Shown: one piece after another, positions 37,122-47,695 of the stretch | Numbering within the stretch: position 1 is the first letter of the stretch | Layout: each line of letters opens with the position of its first letter | The notes under the pieces: model-generated | Told to the model about the DNA's origin: nothing | Databases searched by the model: none | What the model saw: only the letters and a program-made list of their open reading frames with translations | Source of the DNA: Myxococcus sp. CA023 | GTDB lineage: Bacteria; Myxococcota; Myxococcia; Myxococcales; Myxococcaceae | Assembly (NCBI RefSeq): GCF_010998615.1 | Contig: NZ_JAAEAH010000017.1 | Coordinates: forward strand, 49,742 to 113,741 | DNA length: 64,000 nt | Direction of reading: 5' to 3' | Translations under genes and position numbers: made by a program

Positions 37122-37652
37122 ATGGACACCCGGCATGTCGTAGAGCGGGCCCTCGTTCGCGAGGCGCGGCCCGAGGATGACGCGGTGGTGGGGGAGCTGT
37201 TGGTGGAGGCCTTCCTCACCCAGTATTCGAAGAAGCTCCCGGACGTCGTCTATGGCGACGAGCGCAAGCGCGAGCTGCGGGACGTCGCGTCCCGGCGCAA
37301 GGTGGCCACCGTGCTGGTGGCCGAGGTGGACGGGCAGGTGGTGGGCACCGTCGCGCTCTTCAAGCCCGGTGCGCCCGGCTCCGAGGCCTGGCTGCCCAAC
37401 GCCGCCGACCTGCGCGGCCTGGCCACCGCCGTGAGCCACCATGGCACCGGGCTGGCCCAGCCCCTCCTGGACGCCGCCGAGGCCCGGGCCCGTGAGTGGG
37501 GCGTGGACGCCGTGTGCCTCCACGTCCGCAGGGGCGCGGAGGGCGTGGGGCGCATGTACCTGCGGCGCGGCTTCGTGCGCGAACCCGTGGGCGACCTGGA
37601 CCTGCCCACGGTGTTCCTCGAAGGCTACGTGCTGCGCTTCAAGAAGGACTGA
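37122..37652 (+). CDS. GNAT-family N-acetyltransferase
   Basis: A protein of 176 residues with the GNAT fold order: VREARPEDDAVVGELLVEAF (beta1/alpha1), VLVAEVDGQVVGTVALF (beta2-3), LRGLATAVSHHGTGLAQPLL (a weak acetyl-CoA motif A, since the usual RxxGxG/A reads VSHHGTG) and VCLHVRRGAEGVGRMYLRRGF (motif B). It should acetylate an amine of a small molecule or protein. Its stop lies 2 bases from the stop of the convergent TssBC-like gene. Confidence 0.85.
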   Translation: MDTRHVVERALVREARPEDDAVVGELLVEAFLTQYSKKLPDVVYGDERKRELRDVASRRKVATVLVAEVDGQVVGTVALFKPGAPGSEAWLPNAADLRGLATAVSHHGTGLAQPLLDAAEARAREWGVDAVCLHVRRGAEGVGRMYLRRGFVREPVGDLDLPTVFLEGYVLRFKKD

Positions 37653-37654
37653 CT

Positions 37655-39319
37655 TCAGCCGCGCAGCGGTAGGGTGAAGGCGAGCTGGAAGCGCGTGCCC
37701 GCGTGCTCCGGGCGGACGGTGGCGGTGACGTGCACGCCGCGGCCGTTGTCCGTGGCCACCAGTTGGCCGCGCAGCTGCCCGTTCTCCGTGGCGCCCCGGA
37801 AGAGGAACACCTCCGCGGCCTGCGAGAAGATGGCGTCTACGTCGTCGCCGCCGGTGCCCGCGGGCAACTGGTCCCGCACCCAGGTGGCGAAGCGCACGAT
37901 GCGCCCGGTGAGCAGCTGCGCGGGCAGCGGCACCGCGTAGCCTCCGCCGAACACCATGGGCGCGGCGGCCAGCAGCACCGCGTCCGCGTTGCGCCCGCTG
38001 CCCAGGCCCAGGATGCCGCGCTCCTCGAGCCGCGCCTGCGCCCGGATGGGGAGGAAGTGCTCGGTGGGAATGTTCAGCCCGGTATCGCGGCCGGTGGGCA
38101 GCTCCCACATGGCGGGCGCCTTCAGGCCGCCCTGCTGACCCATGATGCGCGCGAAGGCGCTGGTGTCCCGGAAGCTGGCCGCCAGCATCGCCGCCACCGC
38201 CAGCGCGGGGCTGGTGAAGCTCACGCGCCGGGCCGCGCCGCGCCCCTCACTGGCCACCACCGCGCGGTTGATGACGGCGCACAGCCAGCGCGCGGACTCG
38301 TCCTGGCGCAGCTCCGTCCAGGCCTCGGGGACATGCTCACGCTCCTCCTCCAGCGCCACGGCCAGCTCCGCCTGCGCCACGCCCAGGAGCGGCGCGGACA
38401 CGGCGGCCACCACCGGAAGCTGCGCGCGCTCGCCCATCGCCGCGAGCTTGCCCAGGAGGGCGACGTCGTCGGTGGCATCCACGATGAAGACGGCGTCAGG
38501 GCGTTCGAAGGGCTCGGCGCCTAGCGCGCCCTGCACGGCGTCCAGCAGCCCGGCGCGCGCCACGTCCAGCACCTCCACGGAGATGCCCGAGGACGCGGGC
38601 ACCTGGTCCAGCAGCCACTTGAGGCCGCGCCACCCGGACTCCAACTGGGCCACGGGCTCGGCGCCGAGCAGGTCCTTCGCCGTGAGGAGCAGCGCTTCCT
38701 CCACCAAATCCCGGGCCGTCTGCCGGGTGGCGGCCTCCGGCGTGACGACGGGCGCGGGCGTGGCGGGCACGCGCGGATTGATGGCGCGCAGGAAGGCATC
38801 CACCGCCCGGGACGCGGCGGCGGGCGTGCTCGCGTCGGCGCGGCTGAGGAGCGTCTCCACCAGGTCCTCGCCGGATTCGGTGGGTGCGGCCGGAGCGGTG
38901 GGGGCGGGCGGCGTGGAGGCCGCGCGCAGGGCCTCGGCCACAGCGTCCGGCAGGCGGCCCGGTCCGGTGACGGTGGCCACGCGCGTGGCGGCCTCCTCGG
39001 GCGTCAGCGTGCGCAGCGGGTCGGACGTGGACAGCGATTCGTGCAGGTGCTGCAGGGCGCGCAGCTCCGAGACGCGGGTGATGACGTCCGCGTAGCTGAA
39101 GGCGCGCAGCCGGTCGAAGGACAGCTCGACGGTGCGCGTGTCACTTGCTCCGAGCCGGTCAGCCACGGTGACGCGGAGCCCGCTGGCGGCGCGCGTGAGC
39201 TCATCGCCGAAGGTGTTCACCGTGAGCGGGAAGCGCCGACCCGACGGAGACGGGGAGAAGGCACCCACCACCAGCCAGCGCACGCGCGCGCTCTCGGCAC
39301 TGCTTCCGTTCTGGCTCAT
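37655..39319 (-). CDS. Type VI secretion sheath-like protein, apparent TssB-TssC fusion
   Basis: A protein of about 554 residues. The N-terminal ~90 residues resemble TssB, with RTVELSFDRLRAFSYADVIT and VSELRALQHLHESL. After a Pro/Ala/Thr linker (about 110-190) comes a TssC-like part: LESGWRGLKWLLDQVP, then the C-terminal LLTGRIVRFATWVRDQL and GVHVTATVRPEHAGTRFQLA, which line up with the ends of TssC. A fusion would make both sheath subunits as one chain. No tssA, tssE-M, hcp, vgrG or clpV is nearby, so this is an isolated gene. The ATG at 39319 is preferred (MSQNGSSAES); two more ATGs lie just upstream. Confidence 0.65.
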   Translation of the reverse strand: MSQNGSSAESARVRWLVVGAFSPSPSGRRFPLTVNTFGDELTRAASGLRVTVADRLGASDTRTVELSFDRLRAFSYADVITRVSELRALQHLHESLSTSDPLRTLTPEEAATRVATVTGPGRLPDAVAEALRAASTPPAPTAPAAPTESGEDLVETLLSRADASTPAAASRAVDAFLRAINPRVPATPAPVVTPEAATRQTARDLVEEALLLTAKDLLGAEPVAQLESGWRGLKWLLDQVPASSGISVEVLDVARAGLLDAVQGALGAEPFERPDAVFIVDATDDVALLGKLAAMGERAQLPVVAAVSAPLLGVAQAELAVALEEEREHVPEAWTELRQDESARWLCAVINRAVVASEGRGAARRVSFTSPALAVAAMLAASFRDTSAFARIMGQQGGLKAPAMWELPTGRDTGLNIPTEHFLPIRAQARLEERGILGLGSGRNADAVLLAAAPMVFGGGYAVPLPAQLLTGRIVRFATWVRDQLPAGTGGDDVDAIFSQAAEVFLFRGATENGQLRGQLVATDNGRGVHVTATVRPEHAGTRFQLAFTLPLRG

Positions 39320-39337
39320 GTCCCGCATCCCCTCCAC

Positions 39338-39721
39338 GACGAGAAGGCCGCTACGTTAGCGCGCCAGCATGTCGGCACGGCTGCCGGACGGAGCCTGGTG
39401 ACTGCGACCACCGTTCCCCCTGACGGCAGTCACCAAAGGCCAGGGCCTCACGGGGCGCGGGTGCTCCATGGACTCAAGTGAAATCAGGGACTTGGCGGGT
39501 ACTCGAGGGTTCCCGACGGTTGGTACACCTGCTGCTGCTTGTGCGCGGGTTGCCTACATCGGCCCTCCAACGCCTCCCCGAAGGAACTTCCCCATGCGCC
39601 TCTCTCTGCGGCCAGGGCTCGTCCCCGTCCAAGTGCTTCTCGGACAGCTCCGTCTCGCCTGCGTCGGCCTGCGGTGACCGTCCTCCCGTGGAGCTGAACC
39701 CCACTCGCGGGCGCCTGCTAC
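39338..39721. other. Intergenic stretch upstream of the transglycosylase remnant
   Basis: No complete gene is seen. A short frame from the ATG at 39594 (MRLSLRPGLVPVQVLL, preceded by AAGGAAC) ends at 39677 and may be a vestige of a signal sequence. The rest has no recognised feature apart from the start region of the TssBC-like gene at the left edge. Confidence 0.4.
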
Positions 39722-39910
39722 ATGAAGGACATGAAGGAGCAGTTCGGGAACTGGGACCTGGCCCTGCGCGCCTACAACTCCGGTCCGAACGGCGTGGACA
39801 AGAGCAACCCGCATGCGATTCCCGCGGGCCTGGGCAGCGCGGACTACGTGCGCAACGTGAATCAGTTCGCCAGCACCCTGGCTTCCGGTCAGGGCGCGCT
39901 GCCGGCGTAG
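39698..39910 (+). pseudogene. Remnant of a lytic transglycosylase (SLT) C-terminal end
   Basis: From the ATG at 39722 the frame gives about 62 residues: KDMKEQFGNWDLALRAYNSG, then a tail with PAGLGSADYVRNVNQFAST. The AYNxGP core and the closing ADYVRxV are typical of the last third of SLT-type lytic transglycosylases. Just upstream, the same similarity continues as GACY in this frame and as VELNP in the next frame, so a frameshift lies near 39705. The catalytic Glu region (ESxxxP) is absent. It is most likely a decayed gene, although a short translated product is not excluded. Confidence 0.65.
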
Positions 39911-39943
39911 TCGACGCCGGCAGATAGGACGACGGTGGGAGGC

Positions 39944-40702
39944 TCAGGAAGACTCGCGGCCGAAGCTGCCGCGAGCCCGGGAGCCACCGCCGTCGGTGTT
40001 GCCCAGGACGCTGGTGTGGAGGGAGCTCTTCTCCACCAGCGTGCCTTCGTCCATGGCGCTCTGCGGGTCGCCGACGACGAGCATGCCGCCACCCCGGTGC
40101 AGCTCCCACGCGGAGCCCACAGAGTCGGCGATCTGCTGACCGGACACGGAGTACTTGGAGCCCGTGTTCGTGTCCTTCACCTGGTAGTTGCCCTTGTCAT
40201 CCATGCCGTCGACGACGACCCAGTGCGAGTCGCCGGCGATCTTGGAGTCCACGCCCGTGGCGAGCCGGTTGGTGTCCAGTTGGACGACGACTTGCTGACC
40301 GCGGGCCAGCGCCTCGTTCACCGAAGGCATGTCGAAGTTCGAGGTGCCCTTCTTCACCTCCAGGCCCTCGTGCGCGAGCATCTTCGCGAGCTCCTCCGGA
40401 GTCGTGCCGCCGCCGTCGGTGAAGCGCGACTCCAGCGTGTCCATCTTCTGCGCCGCCGACGCGGAGTCCTTGCCCGCGGTGCGCGACAGCAGGGTGGCCA
40501 CCGCGGCGCCGCAGTTGGAGTCCTTGGTCTGCTTGATGACTTCCGATGCGCCCGCGGCCTCGAAGCGGTCGGTGAAGTACCGGGCCAGCACGTCAGGGAC
40601 GGACGGCTGCTGGGGGGCGGGGCCGTCCGCGGCGGGCGAGACGCTCTGCTGCGTCCGGGTCTCCGAGGGCCTCGCGATGGACTGGAAGAGGTTCACTCGC
40701 AT
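39944..40702 (-). CDS. C39-like papain-fold cysteine protease, possible secreted effector
   Basis: A protein of 252 residues from the ATG giving MRVNLFQSIARPSETRTQQS. There is no classical signal peptide. A low-complexity Pro/Gln/Ala N-terminus is followed by the protease domain: Cys64 (KDSNCGAAVATLL), His160 (GDSHWVVVDGMDD) and Asp177 (NYQVKDTNTG), a complete C39/papain-type triad. The C-terminus is Gly/Ser/Arg-rich. Proteins of this build in myxobacteria are often effector-like; the neighbours (transglycosylase remnant, TssBC-like sheath protein) hint at a cell-wall or contact-dependent function, but no export signal proves it. Confidence 0.75.
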   Translation of the reverse strand: MRVNLFQSIARPSETRTQQSVSPAADGPAPQQPSVPDVLARYFTDRFEAAGASEVIKQTKDSNCGAAVATLLSRTAGKDSASAAQKMDTLESRFTDGGGTTPEELAKMLAHEGLEVKKGTSNFDMPSVNEALARGQQVVVQLDTNRLATGVDSKIAGDSHWVVVDGMDDKGNYQVKDTNTGSKYSVSGQQIADSVGSAWELHRGGGMLVVGDPQSAMDEGTLVEKSSLHTSVLGNTDGGGSRARGSFGRESS

Positions 40703-40790
40703 GGGCGGTCTTCCCTGGGGATGGGCGGAGCCCATATGGCTCCAATTCGAGCTTATCTTCAAACTCTGGAGAAAGTTGTTTCCGGAGCGC

Positions 40791-42131
<1,341 letters not shown>

Positions 42132-42189
42132 GGGAGCGGGACGCTAACACGGCCGACACGGCCCGCCACCCGTTGGGGCCGTGGCGACT

Positions 42190-44943
42190 TCACCGCCGGA
42201 GCTTGCGACGCGCGGGCCGGGGGGCAGGTTCGGGCGGCAGCGTCGAGAGCCAGGCGTCCACATCCGCCACCCGCGCCTCCAGGCCGGCCTCGGTGAAGCG
42301 CGCCCGGGCCTGGGCCGCCTCCCCGCGAGCCGCCGGGGGCTGCTGCGTCATCCACAGGGCGCGAGCCAGGGCGAAGCCGGACTCGGCCAGCACGTCGGGC
42401 GGGGCCGACGCGAAGGAGACGGCCTGCCGCAGCGGCGCCACCGATTCGTTCGCCTTGCCCAGCTCCAGCAAAGCCTGGCCCACGCCGTCATAGGAGTACT
42501 GGAGGCGCTCGTCGTCCGCGGGCAGCGCCGCGCGCTTGATGAAGAGCGCCTCTTCGTAGGCCTTCAGCGCCTCGTCGTAGCGCTTCATCGCGTGCAGGCA
42601 CATGCCCACCTCGTCCAGGGCCTCCGCGTACAGGACGCTCGTCTCGCCCCGCGTGGCCTTGCGGACCTGGGCCGCCGCCTGCGCGTGCTCCAGGGCCTTG
42701 GCGTCCTGCTTCAGCTCGCGCAGCGTCAGCGACAGCATGCCGTGGCGCTGGGCCATGTCCGGGTGCCAGGGGCCCACCGCGGCCTCCGTCAGTTTCAGCG
42801 CTTCCTCCAGCAGATCCACCGCCTCCTCGGGCTTCCCCAGGTCCAGCATCACGCCGCCCAGCAGGAAGGTGGTCCGTGCGCGCTTGGGGTGGCCCAGAGG
42901 CAGGGCGCGGGCCTGGATCGTCTTGGCCTGCTCCAGCAGCGTGCGCGCGTCCTCGAAGCGCTCCTGCGACACCGCGAGGTTGGCCTGGTTCATCCGCACG
43001 TCGGCTTCCAGCACGGGCTCGCCGCCCAGGCGCTGGAGGGTGGCGTGTGCCAGCTCGCCCCAGTCCGAGGCCTGGGTGAAGTGCTGCTGGCCGTCCTCCA
43101 CGTAGAGCAGCTTGTTGAGGATGGCGACCTTCAGCCGGTCCGCCCGTCCCGCCTCGGCGTCGCGCACGGCGTGGAAGAGCTGCTTCGAGGCCTCGGGGGA
43201 CTGGCCGTTCTGCTCCTGGAGCCAGCCCAGGTGGAAGCGCAGCTCAGCCGTGAGCGGCAGGTGGCCGGTGGCCAGCACCGGTGCCTCCAGCGCACGCGCC
43301 GTCTCCAAGGCTTTCGGATAGCGGCCCGCGTCCACCAGGGCCTTCACGCCCGCGAGCTGCTCCTCCAGCTTCTCGATGTCGGCGCGCTTCGCAGTGTCCG
43401 AGGGCAGCCGCTGCTGTTCGGCCAGGGACTCCTCGTCCTCGCATTCGTGCAGCGAGGGCAGGGCGTGCACCGCGTCCACCGACTTCTCCACCAGCGCCGC
43501 GTCCGCGCTGGACAGCAGCGCCACCGTGGCGCGCACGTCCTTGTGCCGCCGCGCCAGACACACCGTCCGCCGTGTCAGCAGCTCCTCCGTCTGCACACCG
43601 TGGACGTGGGTGGCTTCGCAGGCTTCGGTGCTCTGCTGCTTCCACGCGCTCGCGTAGCCGTCCAGCACCTGGGACACCTTGTCGGCCAGTTCCTGCGCGA
43701 AGGGCTTGCCGGTGGCGAGGAAGGCCGCCTCCACCTGTTGCTGCGCCACCGGGCTCCAGACGTCATCCATGCGCGCGCCCGCGGCCGCGCAGACCTGTGA
43801 CTGCTGGTAGAGGACGCCGCCCACCAGGGCCACGCCCGCCGCAACGGTGCTCGCGCCCGCCACCCAGCGCCGGCGCTTCGTGAAGCGGTGCTCTTGTGAA
43901 AGCGCGCCGAGTAGCTCATCCATGGACGCGAAGCGCGCGGCCGGGTCCAGCGACAGGCCACGCATCATCGCCTGCTTCACCCAGGCGGGGACCTTCACGT
44001 CGCGCGGCGGCTCCTGGATGAGGACGGGCGGCGGCACGGGCTTGGGGGCCTCGCGCTCCAGGGGCGCCGTCACGTGCAGCGGCTCGGTGGCCTCGACCAC
44101 GGGCTGGGCCTGGGGCTTCCGCGAGGAGGCATAGGCCTCCATCTTCGCGGGCTCGAAGGGGCGCTGACGGTAGAGCGCCCAGTACAGCGCGACGCAGAAG
44201 CTGAACTGGTCCGAGCGCGGGTCCAGGTCATCCCCACGGAACTGCTCCGGGGACATGTAGCTGGGCGTGCCGATGATGAGGCCCGCCTCGGTGAGGGGCG
44301 TGTCCAGCATGCGCCGCTCGGAGGGAATGAGGGCCTCTGCGTCCTCGGAGAGGGGCACCTCCTTGGGAAGCGTGCCCACCGGCCGCGCCAGTCCGAAGTC
44401 GGTGACGAAGACGCGGCCTGCCTTGTTCACCAGCACGTTGGCGGGCTTGAAGTCGCGGTGCACCAGCCCGGCTTCGTGCGCGGCCTGGAGCCCCCGGCCC
44501 GCGGCGAGGAAGGACTCCAGAATCTCTCGCCAGGAGCGCTGCCCCTCCTTCACCCACGAGGCCAGGGTGCCGCCGTCCACCAACTCCATGGCCAGGAAGA
44601 CGCGGTCACCCCACACGTCCACGTCGAAGATGGGGATGACGTTGGGATGCGAGACGCGCGCCATGGCCTGCGCCTCGCGCAGCAGCCGTGCCCGGGCTTC
44701 CTCTGAATCCGTGCGGCTGTCCGCGTGCAGCAGCTTGAGCGCCACCTTGCGGTCCAGGTCCGGGTCATAGGCCGCGTACACCACGCCCATGCCGCCCTGT
44801 CCCAGACGCTTGAGGAGGAAGTAGCGCCCCACCTGGGGAACGGGTGGCGCGTCGTCGCGCCGCGACCCAGGGCCAGTGCCGAAGGCGTCGTCCTCGCGAT
44901 TGCCCGTGCCCACGCGTCCTCTACCGCTGTCTCTCATGCTCAT
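42190..44943 (-). CDS. Membrane-bound serine/threonine protein kinase with C-terminal TPR repeats
   Basis: A protein of 917 residues. The kinase domain (about 40-320) has the Gly loop LGQGGMGVVYAAYD, the catalytic HRDFKPANVLV and DFGLARPVG, so it should be active. A single TM lies near 365-385 (WVAGASTVAAGVALVGGVLY). The outer ~500 residues are helical TPR-like repeats (for example ALEHAQAAAQVRKATRGETS, YDEALKAYEEALFIKR), typical of myxobacterial PknB-type kinases. It ends 58 bases before the FHA/sigma-54 activator, and the two probably form a signalling pair. A second ATG lies 6 bases after the first. Confidence 0.95.
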   Translation of the reverse strand: MSMRDSGRGRVGTGNREDDAFGTGPGSRRDDAPPVPQVGRYFLLKRLGQGGMGVVYAAYDPDLDRKVALKLLHADSRTDSEEARARLLREAQAMARVSHPNVIPIFDVDVWGDRVFLAMELVDGGTLASWVKEGQRSWREILESFLAAGRGLQAAHEAGLVHRDFKPANVLVNKAGRVFVTDFGLARPVGTLPKEVPLSEDAEALIPSERRMLDTPLTEAGLIIGTPSYMSPEQFRGDDLDPRSDQFSFCVALYWALYRQRPFEPAKMEAYASSRKPQAQPVVEATEPLHVTAPLEREAPKPVPPPVLIQEPPRDVKVPAWVKQAMMRGLSLDPAARFASMDELLGALSQEHRFTKRRRWVAGASTVAAGVALVGGVLYQQSQVCAAAGARMDDVWSPVAQQQVEAAFLATGKPFAQELADKVSQVLDGYASAWKQQSTEACEATHVHGVQTEELLTRRTVCLARRHKDVRATVALLSSADAALVEKSVDAVHALPSLHECEDEESLAEQQRLPSDTAKRADIEKLEEQLAGVKALVDAGRYPKALETARALEAPVLATGHLPLTAELRFHLGWLQEQNGQSPEASKQLFHAVRDAEAGRADRLKVAILNKLLYVEDGQQHFTQASDWGELAHATLQRLGGEPVLEADVRMNQANLAVSQERFEDARTLLEQAKTIQARALPLGHPKRARTTFLLGGVMLDLGKPEEAVDLLEEALKLTEAAVGPWHPDMAQRHGMLSLTLRELKQDAKALEHAQAAAQVRKATRGETSVLYAEALDEVGMCLHAMKRYDEALKAYEEALFIKRAALPADDERLQYSYDGVGQALLELGKANESVAPLRQAVSFASAPPDVLAESGFALARALWMTQQPPAARGEAAQARARFTEAGLEARVADVDAWLSTLPPEPAPRPARRKLRR

Positions 44944-45059
44944 GGCCGATGCACCTGGTCCGCGACTCTATCCGCGCTTGTCCATCAGGCCCATGTTCCA
45001 GGCTGTTCGCATGGCTGCCTGCGCACCAGGTCTGTGTCGGCCGTCACCGACGCGTGGGG

Positions 45060-45097
45060 CCTGTCCTCTGGCCCCCCAGGGTGCTTCAGAGGACAGG
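45060..45097 (-). terminator. Hairpin after the toxin/immunity operon
   Basis: CCTGTCCTCTG (45060-45070) and CAGAGGACAGG (45087-45097) form a perfect 11-bp stem with a 16-base loop, 17 bases beyond the stop of the immunity gene on the minus strand. No U tract is seen. Confidence 0.7.
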
Positions 45098-45113
45098 GGG
45101 CCGTTTGCGCGAA

Positions 45114-45686
45114 CTACACCTGCGTGAACTTCACGCCGGTAGCCTTCGCACGCTCCAAGGCCTGCTTGATGTCCTCGGAGACGATGAGGGCGATGGACCA
45201 GCCCCAGGTGCGGAACACCTGGGCGCTGCCCACCTGGGCGAGGTCGACGCGCATGCCGTAGACATCCCGGTACTGTCCCACCTTCTCGGGCCGCCCATCC
45301 TCCGGGCGCCAGTGGAGCACTTCTTCTGATGCTGCGTCGTCAATGCAGCGAATGAGCCTCGTGGCCACCAGGATGAAGTACGGGGCCAGGGGGCCATGGA
45401 TGTCCACGGGGAGGAGCTGCACGTCCTTGGGAGCCATCTCCAGGAAGATGTTGGCCACGCTGGCGCTGACCACGGGAGTGCTGAAGCCCGCGAGAGAAAA
45501 ATCAAGGGCCTTGCCCGGCTCCTCGATAGGGACTGTGAATCGCTGGCTCACCTCCACTGGATGGCCCTCCCGGAACATCCAAGGGTCGTCTACTTCGTGA
45601 CCTTGCGCATCTCCGGGGTGGCCCAACTCCCAACGGCCCGGAATGGAAACGTTGTCGGCGAGCTGGAAATACCTCTTGGCCATCAT
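45114..45686 (-). CDS. Imm11/DUF1629-like putative immunity protein of the SitA-type toxin
   Basis: A cytosolic protein of 190 residues. Its pattern (YFQLADNVSIPGRWELG near the start, FSLAGFSTPVVSASVANIFL, PDGRPEKVGQYRDVYGMRVD-like spacing, then FRTWGWSIALIVSEDIKQAL at the end) resembles the Imm11/DUF1629 immunity proteins that stand directly downstream of AHH toxins in myxobacteria. It begins 12 bases after the toxin stop, the expected toxin-immunity order, and a hairpin follows it. Its function is to protect the cell and its kin from the upstream toxin; the family name is from memory, the pairing from context. Confidence 0.7.
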   Translation of the reverse strand: MMAKRYFQLADNVSIPGRWELGHPGDAQGHEVDDPWMFREGHPVEVSQRFTVPIEEPGKALDFSLAGFSTPVVSASVANIFLEMAPKDVQLLPVDIHGPLAPYFILVATRLIRCIDDAASEEVLHWRPEDGRPEKVGQYRDVYGMRVDLAQVGSAQVFRTWGWSIALIVSEDIKQALERAKATGVKFTQV

Positions 45687-45698
45687 GGCGCCTCGGTA

Positions 45699-47035
45699 TC
45701 ACTCGGTTCGAGTGAGGAGCTTGTTCAAGCCGGAGCCCGGGGCGGCGGCTTCCTTGGCGAGTTGTCTGAGTTCGTTGACCAAGGCCTCCCGGCACTCGGT
45801 CATCTTCCGGCAGCCTTTCGTCGCTTCCTCCAGCCGTGCGTAGACCCGCTCATGATACCTCTGGGGATGGGGGCCCTTGTGGCCCTTCACGGGCACGATG
45901 TTCTCAGGGTCTTCCAGCTCCATCCCGGCCTTCTTGAAGATTCTCTTGAACCGGGGCGTCCAGGGCCCGCCGCGCACGGTGGAGACGCCGTTCTTGTTCG
46001 TTGCGAGGTGGTGGTTTTCGGAGCGGCCGCCGCTCATGCCTTGGGCCGCCATGGCGACCGCGTTGGGCGCCAGTGCGACAGTGAAGCCCTCGGCTGTCAT
46101 CGCCACCGACTGCACGCTTCCGATAGTCAAGTACCCATAGCCCGCCTGCGTCTCCACCGCGAGCGCAGCCTGCGCCGAGCCCGGCAGTCTCGAGGACTGC
46201 GCCGCCAGGCCCGCCGTATTGCTTATCGCCGCCGTGGCCAGCATGACGAAGACGCGCGCCGCGTTCTCCCCGAGCACTTCGCCGTACGCCTCGCCCGCCT
46301 CGCTGAGTTGCTCGAAGGTGGTGGCCCGGTCCACTTCGCGCACCAGCGCCATCCACCCGTCCAGAATGCGCCACACGGTATCCACGCCCAGGTAGGCAAT
46401 GGCCGAGGCCGTCAGCAGGGCAGCCAGCCCCTTGCTCACTGGCTCGGGTAGCGACCAGAGGAGCAGGTACATGCTGACCGAAGCACTCACCGTCGCGAGC
46501 AGCGCCTGTGGGTCGGCCATGTCCTCCAGCGCCTCTGCTGTCTCTTCCCACACCGAGTCCATGGCGATGGCCAGTGAGTACTTGCCGTCGCTGGCCAGCA
46601 GCGGGCCTTCTGACAACAGGCGCAGGCAGTCACCGGGCTGCGACTTGCGCTCGCACCAGCGGCCATAGGCGCGCGTCAGTTCGTCATCCGCGTAGACTTC
46701 CAGGAGACGCGGACCGCCTGGGTCCTTCTCTTCGTCCTGGGGATGAGCCGGGGGCCGCGCCCCTCGTACAGGTACACGCCGCTTCGCTCGGGAACGCCGA
46801 AGAGTCGGCGGGCCTCTCGCAGGGGATTGGCGAAGGGCCGCACACCCCGAGCGAGCGCCACCAGGGTCTCCTCGAATTCATCGTCGACCAGTTCCACGGG
46901 CCCGTCGCCGTCCTCTGTAAAGGGCGTGTGGACGATGAGAGGTCCGTCGCCGGTGTCCAGGCGCACGAGTCGCGTGGTCGAACAGCCTGTGACGGCAAGC
47001 GCCAGCACCAGCCAGATGACCGCACGCGCTCTCAT
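45699..47035 (-). pseudogene. SitA-like AHH polymorphic toxin lipoprotein, interrupted by a frameshift
   Basis: Two overlapping frames together make one protein. Frame 1, from the ATG at 47035 (GGAGGA upstream), has the lipobox signal LVLALAVTGC and a SitA-type N-terminus (VRLDTGDGPLIVHTP, REARRLFGVPERSGVYLY). Frame 2 runs to 45699 and carries membrane-associated segments and an AHH nuclease region (SENHHLATNKN, TPRFKRIFKKAGMELEDPEN, KGHKGPHPQRYH). The frames join at 46739-46742, where a run of four G (C on the coding strand) should be five; one extra base gives PQDEEKDPGGPRLLEVYADD and an intact protein of 445 residues. In Myxococcus, SitA toxins pass between kin by contact. A decayed gene, a phase-variable tract or a sequencing error are all possible. 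Confidence 0.8.
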
Positions 47036-47284
47036 CCAAATCCTCCGGTTCCGGGGCGTGCTCCTGCGAGACCAGGTCAGGAATACAAGAAGAGTCCGAC
47101 CAAGAGCCACGAGATGTCCAAGCGCAGTTACGGCACGTTCGGCGAACTCCTGGCTCCTGTCAGGTGGGCCCAGCGCCGCTACCATCTCCGGTTGGGCGTA
47201 GGTAGACAGTCGTGATGCCGGGGGGAGCCGACGGAAGGCCCGGGCGTGCACGCCCCCCCACTCCGCGGTTACCTTCGGGCTGCC
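47036..47284. other. Divergent intergenic region
   Basis: It lies between the toxin start (47035) and a plus-strand gene (47285). It carries GGAGGA for the toxin at its left edge and must contain both promoters. No certain -35/-10 or palindrome is seen, and no RNA gene is recognised. Confidence 0.4.
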
Positions 47285-47695
47285 ATGTCCCTTCGCAAGG
47301 ATTACATCGAGCGGCTCATCGAGGAGTTCGCCGCCGCGCTGGCCCGCATCATCAAGGCGCGCCGGGAAAAGAAGCTCGCGGACGCCCAGCGCCTCATCCA
47401 GGAGACGGCGCTGTCCACGTTGGGCATGGAGTACGCCGCGCTGCTGATGGCGGACCCGGTGTCCACCGCGCGACTGCTGGGCTCCCCCACGCGCGTGAAG
47501 GTGCTCGCGCGCCTGGTCGCCGAGGACGGAGAGCTGAACGCCGAGCAGGGCGACACCGCCACGGCCACTTCCCGCATTCACTACGCGCTCGCGCTGTACG
47601 ACGAAGTCCAGGCCCTGGGTCTCACGCCGGATGCCGATGACACGGCCACCATCGCCCGGCTGCGCGGCCTGCTGGCGGCGCCTGACGCCCGCTGA
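47285..47695 (+). CDS. Small helical cytosolic protein of unknown function
   Basis: A protein of 136 residues beginning MSLRKDYIERLIEEFAAALA. It is rich in Leu, Ala, Arg and Glu and predicted to be almost entirely helical, with a highly charged helix IIKARREKKLADAQRLIQET and a C-terminal pair of helices resembling a TPR (TSRIHYALALYDEVQALGL). Similar proteins with an IERLIEEFA start occur in many bacteria without a known role. It is 178 bases upstream of the aldehyde dehydrogenase and may belong to its operon, but the gap suggests a separate unit. Confidence 0.65.
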   Translation: MSLRKDYIERLIEEFAAALARIIKARREKKLADAQRLIQETALSTLGMEYAALLMADPVSTARLLGSPTRVKVLARLVAEDGELNAEQGDTATATSRIHYALALYDEVQALGLTPDADDTATIARLRGLLAAPDAR

